From assembly GCA_031291295.1 (NCBI GenBank), contig JARLJI010000116.1:248001-312000 (forward strand): a DNA stretch of 64,000 nucleotides. Reading direction: 5' to 3'. How positions within the stretch are numbered: the first letter of the stretch is position 1; every line of letters starts with the position of its first letter. The notes under the pieces were generated by a model, which did not search any database, was not told the origin of the DNA, and worked only from the letters and a program-made list of their open reading frames with translations. Of the stretch, positions 24,546 to 34,135 are shown one piece after another. Made by a program: the position numbers and the translations under genes. The DNA is from Rhodoferax sp. (GTDB lineage: Bacteria; Pseudomonadota; Gammaproteobacteria; Burkholderiales; Burkholderiaceae_C).

Positions 24546-25529
24546 TCAACGGCGGGCCGCGGCGGCCCGCATGCGCAGCAGAGTGTAAACGTCGTCGATC
24601 GTTGGCGTGGGCGACTGAGCGAGCTCACGCATCGCGACCGCTGAATCGATTAGCACATCGATCTCCAGCGACCGGCCGCGCTCCAGGTCCTGAAGCATCG
24701 ACATCTTGTGGTTGCCGGCATTGCGGGCGGCCTCGATGCGCTGGTCGATCGGGATCGGCATCCGGTCCACGCCCAGCTTCAACGCCATGGCGTCGGCCTC
24801 GATCATCATGCGCTGCACCAGCGCGACGACTTCTGGCGTGGCGTTCATCTCCGACAGTGTCGCGGTGGTCAGCACCGCCACCGGGTTCCAGCACAGGCTA
24901 CTGATCATCTTGGCCCAGATCCAGGCGCGGATGTCGGGCACGATCGGCGCGTCGAGTCCGCTAGCGGCGAAGATCTTGGCAAGCCGCATGATGCGCTCGC
25001 TGTTCGTGCCATCGGGCTCGCCGATCGGAAAGCGCGAGAGCTTGCCGTCGTGGTGGATCACCCCGGGGGCGGTCACCTCGCTGGCGACCCAGTAGACGCA
25101 GCCGATGACGCGCTGCGGCGCGACTGCGCACCACTGCAGGCCCTTCGGGTCCAGCCGCTCGATCTGGTGATTGCGCAGCGGCCCCGGTAGACCATGGAAA
25201 TACCAGTAGGGAATCCCGGTGGTCGGCGGCAGCACGACAGTCTCAGGGCCGAGCAGGGCGCCCACGTCATCGAGTGCCGCGGTGACTTGGTGCGACTTCA
25301 GCGCGACGATCACATAGTCTTGAGGTCCGAGTTCTTGCGCGCGGTCGGTGGCGCGCACGCGGGCGCGCTTCTCGCCCAGCGGCGAGTCCAGACGCAGGCC
25401 GTCGCGCCGGATCGCGGCGAGGTGCTCTCCGCGGCCGACGACGCTGACTTCAACGCCCTCGACCTGGGCCAGGTGCACCGCCAGGTAGCCGCCGATCGCG
25501 CCGGCGCCGAATACACAGATCTTGGTCAT
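24546..25529 (-). CDS. 2-dehydropantoate 2-reductase family protein (PanE/ApbA-like)
   Basis: A 327-residue ketopantoate-reductase-like dehydrogenase. It has an N-terminal ICVFGAGAIGGYLAVHL (NADP motif at 5-15), DYVIVALKSHQ, WAKMISSLCWNPVAVLTTATL with the family Lys, and a C-terminal DLERGRSLEIDVLIDS. Housekeeping PanE makes pantoate. Here it is the last gene of a run of two SDRs and a ligase, and its C-terminal block resembles catabolic PanE paralogues that oxidise or reduce 2-oxo/2-hydroxy acids. A role in the local acid degradation is more likely than in pantothenate synthesis. It starts 27 bp after the SDR stop. Confidence 0.85.
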   Translation of the reverse strand: MTKICVFGAGAIGGYLAVHLAQVEGVEVSVVGRGEHLAAIRRDGLRLDSPLGEKRARVRATDRAQELGPQDYVIVALKSHQVTAALDDVGALLGPETVVLPPTTGIPYWYFHGLPGPLRNHQIERLDPKGLQWCAVAPQRVIGCVYWVASEVTAPGVIHHDGKLSRFPIGEPDGTNSERIMRLAKIFAASGLDAPIVPDIRAWIWAKMISSLCWNPVAVLTTATLSEMNATPEVVALVQRMMIEADAMALKLGVDRMPIPIDQRIEAARNAGNHKMSMLQDLERGRSLEIDVLIDSAVAMRELAQSPTPTIDDVYTLLRMRAAAARR

Positions 25530-25556
25530 GGCTGGGTCCCGTGTATGGGAGCAGGT

Positions 25557-26315
25557 TCAATAGGTGGCCCGGCCACCGGACAGGTCGAAGGTGAAGCCGG
25601 TGGTGAAGGAGCATTCCTCGGATGCGAGCCAAGCCACCATGGCGGCGGCCTCCTCGGGGCGGCCCATGCGGCGCATGGGGATCTTGTCAAAGGCGATCTT
25701 CATCGCCTCGGGCGCGCCCTTGAGCGTGGCCTGGGCTAGCGGCGTGTCGAAGAGCGTGGGTGCGATCGCATTGACGATGACGCCGTTGGCGACGAGTTCC
25801 TTGGCCAGGGCCTTGGTGAAGGCGATTACGCCGGCCTTGGCCGATGAATAGGCCGCCTGCGATGCGTTGCCGTCCTTGCCGGCCATGGAGGACGCGTTGA
25901 TGATGCGCCCGTAACCCTTGTCGACCATGCCGGGCCCGAAGGCACGGCAGCAGAAGAATACGCCATCGAGGTTCACCGCGATGCTCTCGCGCCAAGCCTC
26001 GATCGGCATCTTCAGGGCCGGGCCGGTCTCGGTCGTGCCCGCACAGTTGAAGAGGATGTCCACTTTGCCGTGCCGCGCCAGCGTTCGCTTCGCGGCGGCA
26101 TCGACTGTGTCCCATTGCGAGATGTCGACGACCTGGGTCGTGACTGTCCCAAGCGGCGCGAGAGCGGCGCGGGCTTCCTCCAGCTTCGTGGGGTTGCGGC
26201 CCCAGAGCTCCACCGTGGCACCCGAGCGCAGGAAGCGCTCGGCGCTGGCGTATCCGATGCCGCTGCCGCCTCCAGTGACCACTGCCACGCGTCCGCCTAG
26301 ATCGATCTGATTCAT
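25557..26315 (-). CDS. Short-chain dehydrogenase (3-oxoacyl reductase type)
   Basis: A 252-residue classical SDR: VAVVTGGGSGIGYASAERFL at the start, NCAG, active-site Tyr-Lys in AAYSSAKAG, and a C-terminal TTGFTFDLSGGRATY. ATG 26315 is chosen as it gives MNQIDLGGRVAVVTG, the normal SDR start; the upstream frame encodes unrelated residues. It belongs to a minus-strand run of ligase (broken), SDR, SDR and PanE-like gene, where successive alcohol/keto steps on a CoA thioester or free acid would fit. Confidence 0.88.
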   Translation of the reverse strand: MNQIDLGGRVAVVTGGGSGIGYASAERFLRSGATVELWGRNPTKLEEARAALAPLGTVTTQVVDISQWDTVDAAAKRTLARHGKVDILFNCAGTTETGPALKMPIEAWRESIAVNLDGVFFCCRAFGPGMVDKGYGRIINASSMAGKDGNASQAAYSSAKAGVIAFTKALAKELVANGVIVNAIAPTLFDTPLAQATLKGAPEAMKIAFDKIPMRRMGRPEEAAAMVAWLASEECSFTTGFTFDLSGGRATY

Positions 26316-26352
26316 ATGATTCTTGTCATGTCCGTGTTGATTGCCGATGCCG

Positions 26353-27141
26353 TCACAGCGCGATGCGGCCAAAGGGATGTGTGCTGCTCACGCCGCCATC
26401 CACGGAGAAGAGTTGGCCATCGACGAAGGAGCTGTCCTCACTGGCCAGGAAGGCCGCCATCGCGGCGATCTCGTGCGGCTGTCCGGCGCGCTTCATCGGC
26501 GTCATGTGGCCGATGCGGTTTTCCGAGCCGCGTTGGCGCGCGTACTCGAAGACCGTTTCAGTCATCTGCGTCTTCACCAGACCCGGCAGGATCGCGTTGA
26601 CGCGCACGCCGGTGCCTGCGAAGGCATTGGCCGCGCACTGGGTGAGACTGTTCACCGCCGCCTTGCTTGCGCTATAGGAGATTGCGCCTGCGTTGGCGCG
26701 CAGCGACGCGGCCGATGAGGTGAGGATGATCGAGCCGCCGCCCTGCGCCGTCATGTGGCGGCCGGCGTATTTCGCGGCCAAGAAGCAGCTGATCACATTG
26801 GTCTGCCAGACGTCGTTCCACTCGTCCACGGTCTGCTCCAGCAGGGGCGTGTTGGTGCCGGGGGTCGCGATGTTGGCAAAGAACACGTCCAGCCCGCCGA
26901 ACTCGGCAATGCAGCGTGCGACGATGGCCTCCACATTGGCCTCCACCGAAGCGTCGGTCACCATGGCCGATGCCACGCCGCCCTCGGCGCGGACCAGCTC
27001 CACGGTCTCTTCGGTGTTGGCGGCGCGCCGGCCCACCACCAGCACCGATGCGCCTTCCTGAGCGAAGCGCTGGGCACTCGCGCGGCCGATGCCGCTGCCC
27101 GCGCCGGTGATGACTGTGCGTTTGCCTGTCAGTCTGTTCAT
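26353..27141 (-). CDS. Short-chain dehydrogenase
   Basis: A 262-residue SDR with TVITGAGSGIGRASAQRF, active-site ISYSASKAAV and ending SVDGGVSSTHPFGRIAL. The NAG motif is changed to ANIA (FFANIATPG), which is uncommon. ATG 27141 follows CAGGAGAAACAG. It lies 37 bp upstream of the other SDR gene and shares only moderate identity with it, so it is not a recent duplicate. Its substrate cannot be told from sequence. Confidence 0.88.
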   Translation of the reverse strand: MNRLTGKRTVITGAGSGIGRASAQRFAQEGASVLVVGRRAANTEETVELVRAEGGVASAMVTDASVEANVEAIVARCIAEFGGLDVFFANIATPGTNTPLLEQTVDEWNDVWQTNVISCFLAAKYAGRHMTAQGGGSIILTSSAASLRANAGAISYSASKAAVNSLTQCAANAFAGTGVRVNAILPGLVKTQMTETVFEYARQRGSENRIGHMTPMKRAGQPHEIAAMAAFLASEDSSFVDGQLFSVDGGVSSTHPFGRIAL

Positions 27142-27173
27142 CTGTTTCTCCTGTTGGGTGTTCATGCTTGTGT

Positions 27174-28172
27174 TCATGTGTCACCGAAGGCCTGGGGATG
27201 TTTTCGCCGCCACGGATCAGCAAGTCCTTGGTGCGCCCGCTGATGCGGATATAGCCTTCCGCATTGGCGAGGCGGATCTCGATGCCCTCGAAGGTCCGGC
27301 ACTCGGTGGACGAAGTTCCCTCGCGCCCGTGCGGGCTCGACGAGTGTGCAGGCCAGGGCCTCGGTCATACCCCACTGGGACGAAACGGACAGATCCATCT
27401 TGCGCGCCGCGCGTTCGATGAGTACCGGCGGGATCGGCGCACCGACGCACACGAAAGTGCACAGCCGGGGCGGGCGCGGAGCCCCACCCGCCAACGCATC
27501 GATGGACACCACCAGGCTGTGGTTGCTGTGGATCGCACCCTTGGGCTCACCAGTGATGCCCGAGGTGAACATCAGCACCGAGAGGTGTTCGGCGCCCGCC
27601 GCCGTCATGGCTGCGCCTTCGGCTGGCTGCACGCGGGCCCGGCCGCCCAGCAGGGCGCTGTCAAACGCGTTCGCGCCCTCTCCGTCGACCACGATCACGT
27701 GCGCCAGGCGGGGCCGTTCCGGCTTCAGGCGCTGCGCCATGGCTTTATGATCGAAGCGGCGGAACATCCTGGGCACGATCAGCACGCGCGCCTCGCTGAA
27801 GGCCGGCATGTAGCGCAGTTCGCGCTCGCGAAAGATCGGCAACAGCGGATTGACCGCCGCGCCGATGCGCCTGCAGGCCAGGGCCGCAATCGCGAATTCC
27901 CACCAGTTGGACAATTGGATGGAGACGATGTCTGTGCGCGACACGCCCAGCGCGCGCAGCTCCGCGGCGGCTCGCAACACCTTGTTGCCGAATTCCGCAT
28001 AGGTGAAGCGCCGGGCCTGGCTGCCGGCGCGATGGGTGACCAGAGCCGTTCTGGCGGGCGCGCGACGTAGCGAATCCGCGGCCGGGACGTCGAGCGTGGT
28101 GGCGCCGGAACGCGTGCCCGCGTGAGTGGCTGGCGAACGAGCGCCGACATCAAAATCGCGTCCTACCGTCAT
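27174..28172 (-). pseudogene. Acyl-CoA ligase with internal deletions
   Basis: The first ~215 residues match the intact ligase at 61624: VVSIQLSNWWEFAIAALACRR, AAVNPLLPIFRERELRYM and VLMFTSGITGEPKGAIHS. About 70 residues after SIDALA are then missing and the text resumes at VGAPIPPVLIERAARKMDLSVSSQWGMTEAL. A second deletion with a frameshift removes more than 100 residues; the other frame resumes EIRLANAEGYIRISGRTKDLLIRGGENIP and stops. The catalytic C-terminal domain is gone. The promoter (28207-28259) is retained and is a copy of the one before the intact paralogue. Confidence 0.88.
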
Positions 28173-28206
28173 CGCCTTATCTCCTGTTATGGCCGGTTTG
28201 CCCTAA

Positions 28207-28259
28207 TAGTACACTACCATACGATGTATATTATGACGATTTCTGGCCGCACCGGTCAA
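28207..28259 (-). promoter_or_regulatory. Ligase promoter with TAGTGTACTA operator
   Basis: On the minus strand TTGACC (28254-28259), an 18-bp spacer and CATAAT (28230-28235) form a sigma70 promoter. Just downstream comes TCGTATGGTAGTGTACTAT (28206-28224), whose core TAGTGTACTA is nearly palindromic. The promoter of the paralogous ligase at 61624 has TTGACA-N18-CATAAT followed by TCGTACAGTAGTGTACTAC, so promoter and operator were duplicated together. Confidence 0.65.
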
Positions 28260-28282
28260 TGTCATGTGTTGATCTGTAAAGA

Positions 28283-28308
28283 ACACTACACATGCGTATA
28301 GTGTGCTA
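28283..28308. promoter_or_regulatory. Second palindromic box in the divergent region
   Basis: ACACTACAC (28283-28291) faces GTATAGTGT (28296-28304), 8 of 9 arm positions pairing. TAGTGTGCTA (28299-28308) differs by one base from the core box found at the other promoters. It could serve the plus-strand permease transcript. The rest of 28173-28479 holds no gene. Confidence 0.45.
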
Positions 28309-28479
28309 GCGACCTGATGAAAACCCGTATATTTTTCCGGCGCGCAAATTACTAAGATAGCCTTAGGAAAAGACAAGCAGGATATGTTCCGTGCCTGTCT
28401 TCGTGATTGCGAGCCGCTGATTTGGTCGGTCGCCGTGCGAGTCAACGCCCGACGGAGCTTCGCAGGGAAAGGAAACGGA

Positions 28480-29139
28480 ATGCTGGTCCAGACGTTGAGT
28501 GGCCTGGTGTATGGCAACCTGCTGTACATCGTGGCGGTTGGCTTGGCGCTGATCTTCGGGTTGCGGCGCGTGGTTAACTTAGCCCGGACCATCTGGAGGA
28601 ATGCCTTTCGCAGCCTGCCCGTGCCCGATCTGCTGTCCGGCGCGGTCAAGATCAGCGGGCAGGGCTTTCCGGTCTACCGGCTCATGGTTGTGGTCGTCGC
28701 GGCGCTGGTTGCCGTCGGCCTGTCCCTGTGTCTGCGCTACAGCCGCCTCGGCCTGTTCGTGCGCGCATCCGCCATCGAGCCGATCACCAAGGCGGTGCAG
28801 GGCGTCAACATCGATCGCGTCAGCATGTCCGTGGTGGCGCTCGGAGCAGCGGCCGCCGGGCTGTCAGGCATCATCGCGGCGTCGGTGCTGGGGCTGTCTC
28901 CCTCGATGTGGGGGTTACGTCCTGGTCGAGTCCTTCATCGTCGTGATGGTTGGCGGCCTGGACACTTCTCGGGCGCCTTCGTGGCCGCCCTGGTGATCGG
29001 TCAGATCCACAACTTTGGTGTCGCCCATCAGCCCAGGGCAGCGCCGATGATTCCTTTCCTTCTGACCGTCGCCGCTCTTGTCTCGGGTCCGATGGGCATC
29101 GCCGGGAGCCGCAGCGCGCATGACTCGAGGCCGACGTAG
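28480..29139 (+). pseudogene. LivH-type ABC permease, deleted and frameshifted
   Basis: ATG 28480 after GGAAAGGAAAC opens MLVQTLSGLVYGNLLYIVAVGLALIFGLRRVVNLA, the first helix of LivH. The following helices up to about residue 120 are missing (text jumps to RTIWRNAFRSLPVPDLL). It resumes with YRLMVVVVAALVAVGL, RYSRLGLFVRAS and GVNIDRVSMSVVALG. A frameshift near 28910 hides YVLVESFIVVMVGGL, which is readable in the next frame. It precedes the binding-protein gene at 29217 and would have been its permease; a complete copy of such a permease exists at 44975. Confidence 0.82.
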
Positions 29140-29216
29140 CTGGCTAAGCCTCCACCGTATGACTCTTCCATTCACAACACTTTTCCGGTTTTGACCGGCA
29201 CACTGGAGACAGACCG

Positions 29217-30431
29217 ATGATATATCTTTCCCGTAGATTCGTTGCATTCGCGGCTGCGGCCGGCGGCCTAGCGTTGACGCTGCCTTTGGCCGCATACGCG
29301 CAAGCGCAGGGCCCCATCAAAATCGGCGTGCTCACGATCGACAGCGGGCCGTTCGCCACCTACGCGAGCCTGGTCGAGGAATCGGCGCGTGCGGTCGTCG
29401 ACATTCTCAATACCGAAGGCGGCGCGCTGGGTCGGAAATTCGAGGTCGTCGTCCAGGCGCATGCCGGCACGCCGGCCAGCGCGATCGCCGCGGCGAACAA
29501 GCTGGTGCAGCAGGGCGGTGTCAGCTTCCTCACCGGTCAGACGCCGACGTCGCATTCGCTCGCCATTGCGCCGCGCCTGGACAGCCTGAACGCGCTGGAG
29601 ATCGACGTCTATTCGTCAGGAGACGATCTGATGACGAAGAACTGTCAGCCGAACTTCTTCCGCGTCACCACCCCCGACAGCGTCGTGACCGCAACGATGC
29701 GCGCGTTCGTCAAAAAGTCCGGCGCCAAGACTTGGAACGTGATCTCGCCGGACTACGCAGTCGGCCACACGTTTGCCAAGAAGTTCTCTGAAATGGTCCA
29801 GGAACTGGGCGGCTCGGTGCAGCAGACCCTTTATGCGCCGGTAGGCACCAACGACTTCGGCAGCTATATCTCGCAACTGGGCGCCAAACCCGCCGATGCG
29901 TTGTTGGTGCAGCTCTACATGTCGGACGGCAATTCGTTCGCGAAGCAGCAGAAGCAGTTCGGGCTGTTCGAAAAGTACCACACGGTTCTCGGTAACGGAT
30001 TCGCCACGGAGTTCCAGATGGCGGCGCAGGGCGACAGCGTGCTTGGTGTTCTGAATGGCTTGTCATACCACTATACGATGCCGGGCGACCGCAATGCCGC
30101 CTTCGTCAAGGCGTTCGAGGCACGCACCAAGCGCAAGCCGATCTACACCGATGCCGACATGATGGTCGCGCTGGAGATGCTGCGCGCCGCGATCGTGAAG
30201 GCCAAATCGACCGACGTGCCGGCGGTGCGGGCCGCGCTGGCAGGGCTGAAGGCGCCGACGATCTTCGGAGAGGTCGAGATGCGCGCGGCGGACCACACCT
30301 TGATCCGCCAGAATGGCATGGCGCAAGTCGTCAAGACGGCCGATGGCAAGGGAACGACGTTCGCGATGCGCTCGATCGAACCGGGCCCGACGGTGTTTCC
30401 GCCACCAAGTCTTGAGTGCAAGGCGCAATGA
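29217..30431 (+). CDS. LivK-type ABC solute-binding protein
   Basis: A 404-residue periplasmic binding protein. The signal peptide is about 1-30 (RRFVAFAAAAGGLALTLP..AYAQAQ) and the mature start IKIGVLTIDSGPFATYASL is followed by GGALGRKFEVVVQAHAGTPAS, FLTGQTPTSHSLAIAPRLD and SPDYAVGHTFAKKF. It differs from the 19863/48300 pair (SHSLAIAPRLDSLNA in place of STALAITAKVAGMNA). It is instead the parent type of the broken copy at 32984. Since the permease upstream is broken, it must rely on another transporter or is idle. The crotonase gene starts 46 bp later. Confidence 0.92.
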   Translation: MIYLSRRFVAFAAAAGGLALTLPLAAYAQAQGPIKIGVLTIDSGPFATYASLVEESARAVVDILNTEGGALGRKFEVVVQAHAGTPASAIAAANKLVQQGGVSFLTGQTPTSHSLAIAPRLDSLNALEIDVYSSGDDLMTKNCQPNFFRVTTPDSVVTATMRAFVKKSGAKTWNVISPDYAVGHTFAKKFSEMVQELGGSVQQTLYAPVGTNDFGSYISQLGAKPADALLVQLYMSDGNSFAKQQKQFGLFEKYHTVLGNGFATEFQMAAQGDSVLGVLNGLSYHYTMPGDRNAAFVKAFEARTKRKPIYTDADMMVALEMLRAAIVKAKSTDVPAVRAALAGLKAPTIFGEVEMRAADHTLIRQNGMAQVVKTADGKGTTFAMRSIEPGPTVFPPPSLECKAQ

Positions 30432-30477
30432 GCGCGCCCTCCACTTCATTCACCGAGCCCGAGGAGTCTGCCTCATC

Positions 30478-31266
30478 ATGAACACGAGCTACCGAACCAT
30501 CCAGGTCATTCGCAGCGAAGAGGGTTTTGCGACCATCGTGCTGAACCGGCCGGACAAGCTCAATACCTTGTCCAACGAGTTGCGCGGCGAGTTGATCGCC
30601 GCGGTTGCGGCGCTCGAAAGCGATTCGGGGATCCGCGTTCTGATCCTGACCGGCGCCGGTCGCGCTTTCAGCGCCGGCATGGATCTCGAAGAGTGGCGAA
30701 CGTCCGACAAACTTGCCGCCGGCGCGTACGAAAACGATCCGGTCAAGGCGCTACGCGCTTTCTCCGGCCCGGTGATTGGTGCGATTAACGGCATGGCGGT
30801 GACCGGCGGGCTCGAGATCGCGGTGGTATGCGACCTGCTGGTCGCCTCGACCGAGGCGCGGTTTGCCGACACGCATTCGCTCGTCGGGCTGCTGCCGGGC
30901 TGGGGCGGCTCCGTGCGCATGGCGCGCTTGATCGGCCTGAATCGTACCAAGGAACTGGCATTGACCGGCCGCTTTCTGGGCGCCGAGGAAGCACTCGCCT
31001 GGGGCTTCGTCAACCATGTCGTGGCCCCCGCGGAGTTGATGGCCAAGGCCGAATCCATCGCGCGCCAGATGGCGGCGGCGGTGCCGAAAACGTTGATCGC
31101 TTACAAGCGCCTGCTCGACGAGGAATCGGCGTTGCCGCTCGACGAGGCGCTAGCATTGGAGCGCCGCACCTCGCTCGCCAACAACGCGCAGGTCAAGAGT
31201 GAGGCGATCGATGCACGGGTGGCAGCGATGGTGGCCCGACGCAAGAAGGCAAAGGCCGCCGCCTGA
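30478..31266 (+). CDS. Enoyl-CoA hydratase/isomerase (crotonase) family
   Basis: A 262-residue crotonase. The oxyanion hole is in RAFSAGMDLEEW (63-72) and MAVTGGLEIAVVCDLL (107-121). E113 corresponds to the first catalytic Glu of hydratases. The second position (normally QPE) reads DTHS, with His133 in place of Glu, followed by LVGLLPGWGGSVRMARLIG. The family fold is certain, but classical hydration is doubtful. It is followed 21 bp later by a ligase gene, so both act on one CoA pathway. ATG 30478 follows GAGGAG at a somewhat long distance. Confidence 0.88.
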   Translation: MNTSYRTIQVIRSEEGFATIVLNRPDKLNTLSNELRGELIAAVAALESDSGIRVLILTGAGRAFSAGMDLEEWRTSDKLAAGAYENDPVKALRAFSGPVIGAINGMAVTGGLEIAVVCDLLVASTEARFADTHSLVGLLPGWGGSVRMARLIGLNRTKELALTGRFLGAEEALAWGFVNHVVAPAELMAKAESIARQMAAAVPKTLIAYKRLLDEESALPLDEALALERRTSLANNAQVKSEAIDARVAAMVARRKKAKAAA

Positions 31267-31287
31267 CTGAAACGGGGAACGTCGAAC

Positions 31288-32971
31288 ATGGGCCCCGGCC
31301 ACCTCACTGCGACGAACGATACGCCCGCGACGAACTGGCAGGCCTTCTGGTCCGATCTGACGATCACCGCACTGCTCGACGACGCGATCGCCCGCTTTCC
31401 GGACAAGCCGGCGATCGACGCGTACCGCGCTGATGGCGACGCGCCGACGCGCATCACGTTCCGCGAACTTGGTCGCCGGGTCGAGCGTGTAGCGGCTTCG
31501 CTGCACGCACTCGGCGTGGGCCGCGCCGACGTTGTCGCCGTGCAGTTGCCGAACTGGTGGGAATTCGTCGTCACCGTGCACGCGTGTGCGCGCATCGGGG
31601 CGGTCGTCAACCCGCTGATGCCGATCTTCCGTGAGCGCGAGCTCGGCTTCATGCTCGCGCTGAGCGAAGCCAAGGCGCTGGTCGTGCTGAGCGTGTTCCG
31701 CGGGTTCGACCATGCGGCGATGGCCGAGGCGCTCCGCCTGCAGTTGCCGCGGCTGCGGCACGTGGTGGTCGTCGACGACGACGGGGCGAATGCATTCGAG
31801 CGGCCGCTCGACGACGGACCCGTCGGCGCACCGGCCGTGCCGGCGGACCATGCGATCCGGCCCGACGCTCTGGCGTTGCTGATGTTCACCTCTGGCACCA
31901 TGGGCGAGCCCAAGGGCGTGATGCACTGTTGCAAGGCGCTGCTGGCATGCACCGACTCGTTGGCCGAAGGTTTCCAACTGAGCGCCGACGACGTGCTGTT
32001 GTGCTCGACACCGATGGGCCACATGGCCGGCTACGCCGCGCTGATGCTGCAGGCGCAGCGCCTCGCAGCGCCTCGTGGCGACGCTGGTGCTGCAGGACGT
32101 CTGGGAGCCGCGCCACGGCGTGCCCATGATGGTGGCCGAAGGCGTGCCCCATATCGTCGCGTCGACGCCGTTCCTATCGGACATCTGCGATGCGGTGAGC
32201 GCTGGCGAACCTCGACCCGAGCGGCTTCGTACCTTTCTTTCCGGTGGGGCGCCGATAGCTCAGGTGCTGATCGAACGCGCGGCACGCGACCTGGGCTTGT
32301 TGGTGTCGTCGCAGTACGGCATGACCGACACGCTGGCCAGCACGCTGACCGAGCCTGAGCGGTCGGCTCAAAAATCTTCCACGACCGACGGCCGCGCACT
32401 GCCGGGCGTCGACGTGCGCGTGGTCGGCGCAGATGGCCGCCCATTGCCAACGGGTGAAACCGGCCGGCTGATGGTGCGCGGCGCGCAGATGTGCATCGGC
32501 TACCACAAGCGTCCGGACATCGAAGTCTTCGATGCCGGAGGTTGGTTCGACACCGGCGACCTGGCATACATGGACGACAAGGGCTACATCCGTATCAACG
32601 GGCGAACCAAAGACGTGTTGATCCGCGGCGGCGAGAACGTGCCGGTCGTCGAGATCGAAGGGCTGCTGTACCAGCGCCCGGACATTGCCGCCGCTGCCAT
32701 CGTCGGCTATCTCGATAACCGGCTCGGCGAGCGCGCCTGCGCCTTCGTCGAACTGCGGCCGGGTGCTGCGTTGAACCTGTCGGACGTGCAGGCCTGGATG
32801 CGCGACTGCAAGGTCGCGAAGCAGTACTGGCCGGGGCGTGCCGAGGTCGTCGACGGGTTGCCGCGCACACCAGCCGGCAAGCTCCAGAAGTTCGTTCTGA
32901 GAGAGCGTGCCCGCGTGGTGACGGTGCAACACGCAACGGCCACATCGCCGGCCGACACCGACCCAACTTGA
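31288..32971 (+). pseudogene. Acyl-CoA ligase split by a 10-bp tandem duplication
   Basis: The first frame gives the N-terminal domain (VVAVQLPNWWEFVVTVHACARIGAVVNPLMPIF, LLMFTSGTMGEPKGVMH, GHMAGYAALML). A second frame from about 32076 gives the rest (ATLVLQDVWEPRHG, GGAPIAQVLIERAARDLG, SQYGMTD, WFDTGDLAYMDDKGYIRINGRTKDVLIRGGENVP, and catalytic Lys in TPAGKLQKFVL). The only lesion is an exact repeat of CAGCGCCTCG at 32056-32065 and 32066-32075; removing one copy restores QRLVATLVLQDVW and a complete ~558-residue ligase like the one at 61624. It is therefore a very young pseudogene, or one able to revert by slippage. Confidence 0.9.
32056..32075. repeat. 10-bp tandem duplication causing the frameshift
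   Basis: CAGCGCCTCG occurs twice without a gap. One copy is in frame with the homologous ligases; two copies add 10 bases and shift the frame by one. Such a repeat can arise and be lost by replication slippage. Confidence 0.9.
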
Positions 32972-32983
32972 GAAGACAGAACG

Positions 32984-34107
32984 ATGGTTTGCAACAAGAT
33001 CCGCAGAAACATTGCTTTCCTGACAGCTGCAACGTCGGCATAAGGCGTGCCCATGGGCGCGATGGCCCAGACTCCACCACCGATTAAAATCGGCGTACTG
33101 TTGATCGACGGCGGCCCGTTCGCCACTTACGCCAGCTTGGTCAACTATGGGGCGCGCTCAGCCATCGACATCCTGACCGCCGAAGGTGGAGCGCTCGGTC
33201 GCAAGTTCTAGGTCGTCGCGCAGGTGCATTCCGGCACGCCGGCCAGTGCCCTGGCCGCGGTCATGCGGCTGGTTCAGCAGGGTGGGGTGAGCTTCATCAC
33301 CGGCCAGACACTGTCCTCTCATCCGCTCGCAATCGCACCCAAGCTGGATGGGCTCAATGCGCTGCTGATCGACGTCTACTCATCGAGCGAAGACTTGATA
33401 ACCGCCGGCTGCCAGCCGAACTTCTTCCGCGTGACGACGCCCGACAGCGTGCCGCCGCGATAATGCGCAGCTATGTGGAGAAATCCGGTGCCAAGACCTG
33501 GAACCTGATCTCGGCCGACTACGCACTCGGGCACTCGTTCTCGAAGAAGTTCATCGAGATGGTGCAGGAAACCGGCGACATCGTGCAACAGAATCTTTTT
33601 GCGCCCCAGGGCACCAGCGACTACGGCAGTTTCATCTCGCAGCTCGGCAAGCCGACCGACGGGCTGATTGTGACGCTGAACATGTCTGACGCCAATGTGT
33701 TCGCCAAGCAGCAGAAGCAGTTCGGCCTGTTCGACAAATACAAGATCGTGCTGGGCAACGGTTTCGCAACCGAGTTTCGGCTCGACACGCAGGGCGACAG
33801 TGTGCTCGGTGTGCTGGCGGGGCTGTCGTACCATTACTCGCTGCCGGGCGCACGCAACGCGCAGTACGTCAAAGCCTTCGAAGCCCGCAACAAGCGCAAG
33901 TCGATCTTCGCCGACGGTGACACCATGGTCGCGATGGAAATGCTGCGCACGGCAATCGTCAAGGCGAACCCGACCGACGTGCCGGCGGTACGCGCGGCGC
34001 TTGCGGGCCTGAAAGCGCCGAACGGCAAGACGATGTTCGCAATGCGCTCGCTAGAGCCCGGCTCGGCGCTGTTCGGGCCGCCGAGCACCGACTGCAAGCT
34101 GCACTGA
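32984..34107 (+). pseudogene. LivK-type solute-binding protein, multiply broken
   Basis: Starting at ATG 32984 the frame meets TAA at 33041 in the signal peptide and TAG at 33209 (LGRKF, stop, VVAQVH, where the twin has LGRKFEVVVQAH). It then shifts frame near 33460 and continues MRSYVEKSGAKTWNLISADYALGHSF. Near the C-terminus ~30 residues present in the 29217 protein are deleted (LKAP joins NGKTMFAMRS). It is clearly a decayed tandem duplicate of 29217, separated by the crotonase and ligase genes. Confidence 0.92.
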
Positions 34108-34135
34108 ACCGCTGTGCGATGTCGGCGATCGCCAG

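Noticed and set aside
24546..25529. Housekeeping panE for pantothenate synthesis
   Set aside because: Context is a catabolic SDR/ligase run next to insertion debris, and paralogues of this kind are common in degradation clusters.
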